Origin: Dictyoglomaceae bacterium
Lineage (GTDB): Bacteria; Dictyoglomota; Dictyoglomia; Dictyoglomales; Dictyoglomaceae
Length of the DNA: 6,835 bases
NCBI GenBank assembly: GCA_028276205.1
Contig: JAPYWU010000078.1
Location: forward strand, 1-6,835
Direction: 5' to 3'
Shown: positions 4,783 to 6,835 of the stretch, piece after piece
Layout: each line of letters begins with the position of its first letter
Numbering within the stretch: the stretch's first letter is position 1
The notes under the pieces: generated by a model
Told to the model about the DNA's origin: nothing
The model's database searches: none
What the model saw: the letters and a program-made list of their open reading frames with translations, nothing else
Translations under genes and position numbers: made by a program

Positions 4783-5958
4783 GTGGAAGCAATAAGTTTA
4801 TTTATAAGAATTATTGTTCTTATAAGCCTGGGAGGTATTAGTTTTTCTTTTTTCCAGGCTTTTAGAAGTTTTTCTTTATTATTTTTTTTAAATAAATTTA
4901 TTTCATCAAAGACAGAGATTGGTATTTTGCTTTCACTTGGAAGTTTTATAGGGATAGTTATCCCTCCATTAATTGGATATTTATCAGATAAACTTAGGAA
5001 TTTTCTTAAAGGAAGAAAAGTTCTAATAATATTCTTTCTAATTTTATTTCTTTTTTCTATTTATGGCCTTGAAAAAGTAAAAGACATATCCAGTTTATAT
5101 CTTTATATAACTTTCTCCTTTATATGTTTTTATTCTGGTTTTTCCATCTATCAAGCTCTAATTCCCGATCTGATACCTAGAGACACATATGCTCGTGCAA
5201 CAGGTATAATAAATTTTACATCTCAATTTTTTCAAGGTTTATATATATTCATCGTGGTAATTGCCCATGCATCTAATTTGACCTTTAAACTTCTTAAATA
5301 TGGAACATTGATTTCTGCATTTTTTTTATTATTTTTACCTGAAAAATCAGGTGTTAGTAAAAAAGAAAATCTAAAATTAGATTTAGAACTCTTTAAAGGG
5401 AGATTTTGGTTTTTATTATTCTTTCTTCAATTTTCCATTTGGTATGGCGTTTCTTCGGTTAGTTCATTTATTCTTTTATTCTTTCAAGATGCTCTTTCAG
5501 CATCTATTAGTGACTATATGGTGGTACTTGCTATTTTTGGAATTTTAACTGCTCTTTCTACTTTTGTATCTGGCTTTCTTGCTGATAAATATTCTAAAGA
5601 AAAACTTTCTGTTTTTTCTTTATTTCTTTTTGGACTAAGCAGTTTTTTGTTTTCTCAAACCTATAGGATATCTCATGCTTTTATTGCATCTATAATTTAC
5701 GGTATTAGTTTAGGATCTTTAATGGTTATTCCTTATAGTCTTATTCTTGAATATACACCTAAGGGAAAAGCTGGAAGTTTTGTAGGGGTTAATACTCTTG
5801 TGATTTCTATGTCACAGGTTTTGGCATATTTTACTTCTGGAATGACTATTGATTTAGGGGGATATAGGATTAATTTCTTACAGGGATTAATTTCTTCTAT
5901 CCTTGGGCTTTTAATTCTTAAAGAGATTAAAAACAGTAGGTTGAAAAACTTATCTTAA
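4783..5958 (+). CDS. MFS transporter, 12 transmembrane segments (SLC45/GPH-like features)
   Basis: The 391 residues are very hydrophobic, with about 12 membrane segments (approximately 8-27, 44-66, 80-96, 104-126, 143-163, 172-186, 207-235, 245-267, 275-292, 298-318, 333-352, 362-380). MFS motif A is visible in the 2-3 loop, GYLSDKLRNFLKGRK (65-79), and again as GFLADKYSKEK (264-274). YQALIPDLIPRDTYARATG (123-141) resembles the loop after TM4 in SLC45/GPH-type sugar carriers. Sugar-proton or cation symport is therefore possible, but the substrate cannot be read. The start is a GTG at 4783 without a clear Shine-Dalgarno site; an in-frame stop at 4768-4770 limits extension. Translation may depend on the PATAN gene 38 nt upstream. 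The 3' end overlaps nrdG tail to tail by 9 nt. The family call is strong; the start is less certain. Confidence 0.88.
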   Translation: MEAISLFIRIIVLISLGGISFSFFQAFRSFSLLFFLNKFISSKTEIGILLSLGSFIGIVIPPLIGYLSDKLRNFLKGRKVLIIFFLILFLFSIYGLEKVKDISSLYLYITFSFICFYSGFSIYQALIPDLIPRDTYARATGIINFTSQFFQGLYIFIVVIAHASNLTFKLLKYGTLISAFFLLFLPEKSGVSKKENLKLDLELFKGRFWFLLFFLQFSIWYGVSSVSSFILLFFQDALSASISDYMVVLAIFGILTALSTFVSGFLADKYSKEKLSVFSLFLFGLSSFLFSQTYRISHAFIASIIYGISLGSLMVIPYSLILEYTPKGKAGSFVGVNTLVISMSQVLAYFTSGMTIDLGGYRINFLQGLISSILGLLILKEIKNSRLKNLS

Positions 5959-6633
5959 CATTCCTTTTGATAATATGCTGAGCTCCTCTAAATATTCTTT
6001 TGGGTAAGGAGCAAGGTTTCTATAATTATGATTTAAAGTTTTTTCAGGTTTGAAAGTTTGCAGAAAATAAGGAACATCTTCAATAATATTTTTTATCTCT
6101 ATAATATCCTCTTTTTCTACAATATTTGGTACCACGGTAGTTCTAATCTCAAAATTAATATTGCTTTCTTTTAATATTCTTAGAGATTCTTTTATCTTAC
6201 TTACATATTTTTGGGCTAATTCTTCTGAAAGTCCTATTGCTATAGCATATTTTGAGGGTGATGTTTTAAAGTCCATAGCTACATAATCGACTAATTTGCT
6301 TTTTATTAGTTCTATAAGCATTTTAGGATTTGATCCATTTGTATCTAATTTTATGGAATATCTCTTTCTTTTTAATTTAAATAAAAAGGAGGGGAGATCC
6401 TCTTGTAATGTAGGCTCCCCTCCTGTTATTACAATTCCCTTTATTATTTTTCTTCTTCTATCAATTTCTTCTATTATAAAATCTTCAGAATAGGTACCTT
6501 TTTTCCTTGTAGAAATAAGCTCAGGGTTGTGGCAGAAGGGGCAACGAAAGTTACAACCCTGAGTAAATATAACAAAACTTGGTTTTCCAGGATAATCTAT
6601 GAGACTAAATCCCAGGTAACCTGAGATTTTCAT
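5950..6633 (-). CDS. nrdG: Anaerobic ribonucleoside-triphosphate reductase activating protein (radical SAM)
   Basis: NrdG uses S-adenosylmethionine and a [4Fe-4S] cluster to install the glycyl radical on NrdD, the oxygen-sensitive class III ribonucleotide reductase. The 227 residues show the cluster motif C27-x3-C31-x2-C34 in GCNFRCPFCHNPEL and the SAM-binding ITGGEPTLQ (69-77). They also show KLDTNGSNP and VDYVAMDFKT, and the start IDYPGKPSFVIFTQG is typical of the YP-G NrdG subtype. The length suits this longer clostridial/Thermotoga-type form, versus about 155 residues in enterobacteria. GAGGAG (6644-6639) lies 5 nt before the ATG. The gene overlaps the end of nrdD by 29 nt, so the pair is co-transcribed and likely translationally coupled. 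On sequence alone other glycyl-radical activases are possible, but the nrdD neighbour settles it. Confidence 0.94.
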   Translation of the reverse strand: MKISGYLGFSLIDYPGKPSFVIFTQGCNFRCPFCHNPELISTRKKGTYSEDFIIEEIDRRRKIIKGIVITGGEPTLQEDLPSFLFKLKRKRYSIKLDTNGSNPKMLIELIKSKLVDYVAMDFKTSPSKYAIAIGLSEELAQKYVSKIKESLRILKESNINFEIRTTVVPNIVEKEDIIEIKNIIEDVPYFLQTFKPEKTLNHNYRNLAPYPKEYLEELSILSKGMLR

Positions 6634-6835
6634 GTTTTCTCCTCTCTTTTAATGTCAATATGAAGGTTTTTCTTAATTTGAATTCTTCTTGTTTTCCTTT
6701 ATTCCAACTTTTAACCGGTCTGTAATATCCTACCACTCTTGAATAAACTTCTGTCTCTTTTCCACAAGTGGGGCATTTTTCATAATTTCCTCTAAGGTAG
6801 CCATGCTCAGGACATATGCTAAAGGTAGGAGTTAA
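6605..6835 (-). CDS. nrdD: Anaerobic ribonucleoside-triphosphate reductase, C-terminal 76 residues (5' end outside window)
   Basis: The minus-strand frame is open from the window edge to TAG at 6607-6605. The 76 visible residues begin with FSICPEHGYLRGNYEKCPTCG, cut here to its key residues: Cys8, His11, Cys21 and Cys24 form the zinc site typical of NrdD. The glycyl-radical loop SRVVGYYRPVKSWNKGKQEEF follows, in which Gly36 is the expected radical residue. Class III reductase makes dNTPs from NTPs under anaerobic conditions, usually with formate as reductant. The active-site cysteines and the allosteric cone lie outside the window. After the usual RKTF end, the frame runs on for about 18 residues (ILTLKERRKHENLRLPGI), partly over nrdG. 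Identification is strong because the radical loop, the zinc site and the adjacent activase gene all agree. Confidence 0.93.
   Translation of the reverse strand, partial: LTPTFSICPEHGYLRGNYEKCPTCGKETEVYSRVVGYYRPVKSWNKGKQEEFKLRKTFILTLKERRKHENLRLPGI
6639..6644 (-). promoter_or_regulatory. Ribosome binding site of nrdG inside nrdD
   Basis: GAGGAG, 5 nt before the nrdG ATG at 6633, lies within the coding end of nrdD. It supports the chosen start and coupled translation. Confidence 0.65.

Noticed and set aside
4764..4841. ATG-initiated 25-codon frame overlapping the MFS start
   Set aside because: It has no ribosome site and a non-descript product, and the MFS frame explains the region; no sign that a frameshift joins the two.
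6296..6493. 65-codon plus-strand frame opposite nrdG
   Set aside because: It is an antisense shadow of nrdG; the Ser/Ile-rich product mirrors nrdG codons and there is no ribosome site or promoter.
1..6835. CRISPR array, tRNA/rRNA, insertion sequence, prophage or toxin-antitoxin genes
   Set aside because: No spaced repeats, cloverleaf features, transposase motifs or paired small toxin-antitoxin frames were seen on either strand.

Overview
The window is a low-GC stretch whose proteins are rich in Lys, Glu, Ile and Phe, with arginine encoded mostly by AGA/AGG. Shine-Dalgarno sites are mostly clear, and several genes overlap. A NrdD/NrdG class III ribonucleotide reductase pair points to anaerobic life. 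A xylan-binding-type CBM lipoprotein beside a LacI-family regulator points to growth on plant polysaccharide. Together this fits an anaerobic, probably thermophilic, saccharolytic bacterium. Dictyoglomus is my best guess, but that is inference from memory and overall style, not something the sequence proves.

Layout. (1) Positions 2-562 (+) hold the C-terminal part of a radical SAM/SPASM protein cut by the window edge. It overlaps tail to tail with (2) a leftward pair: a LacI-family repressor (2085-1051) followed, through a 4-nt ATGA overlap, by a small DEDDy RNase H-like exonuclease (1054-551). (3) The divergent intergenic region 2086-2562 is the most information-rich non-coding part. It has a leftward sigma70-type promoter for lacI, an approximately 80-nt AT-rich inverted repeat, and a near-consensus rightward promoter (TTGACT-17-TATAAT) whose start point lies in a LacI-type operator. 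A leader of about 167 nt follows, ending in a duplicated Shine-Dalgarno site. (4) 2563-3219 (+) is a stand-alone lipoprotein made of one CBM22/CBM4_9-type carbohydrate-binding module. (5) 3220-3334 holds an extended -10 promoter and a 14-bp GC-containing hairpin at the predicted transcript start. (6) 3335-4744 (+) encodes a PATAN (DUF4388) protein with an internal duplication of a winged-helix-like plus helical unit. (7) 4783-5958 (+) encodes a 12-TM MFS transporter with a GTG start just after a hairpin. It overlaps tail to tail with (8) leftward nrdG (6633-5950), which overlaps the 3' end of nrdD (6835-6605, cut by the window edge).

How they may work together. The clearest logic is a local sugar circuit: the LacI-family repressor faces the CBM lipoprotein gene and an operator sits on that gene's start point, so a sugar probably derepresses a surface polysaccharide-binding protein. 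The PATAN protein and MFS transporter may form a separate two-gene unit. NrdD and NrdG form the oxygen-sensitive deoxyribonucleotide synthesis system. I see no CRISPR array, tRNA, rRNA, insertion sequence or phage gene.
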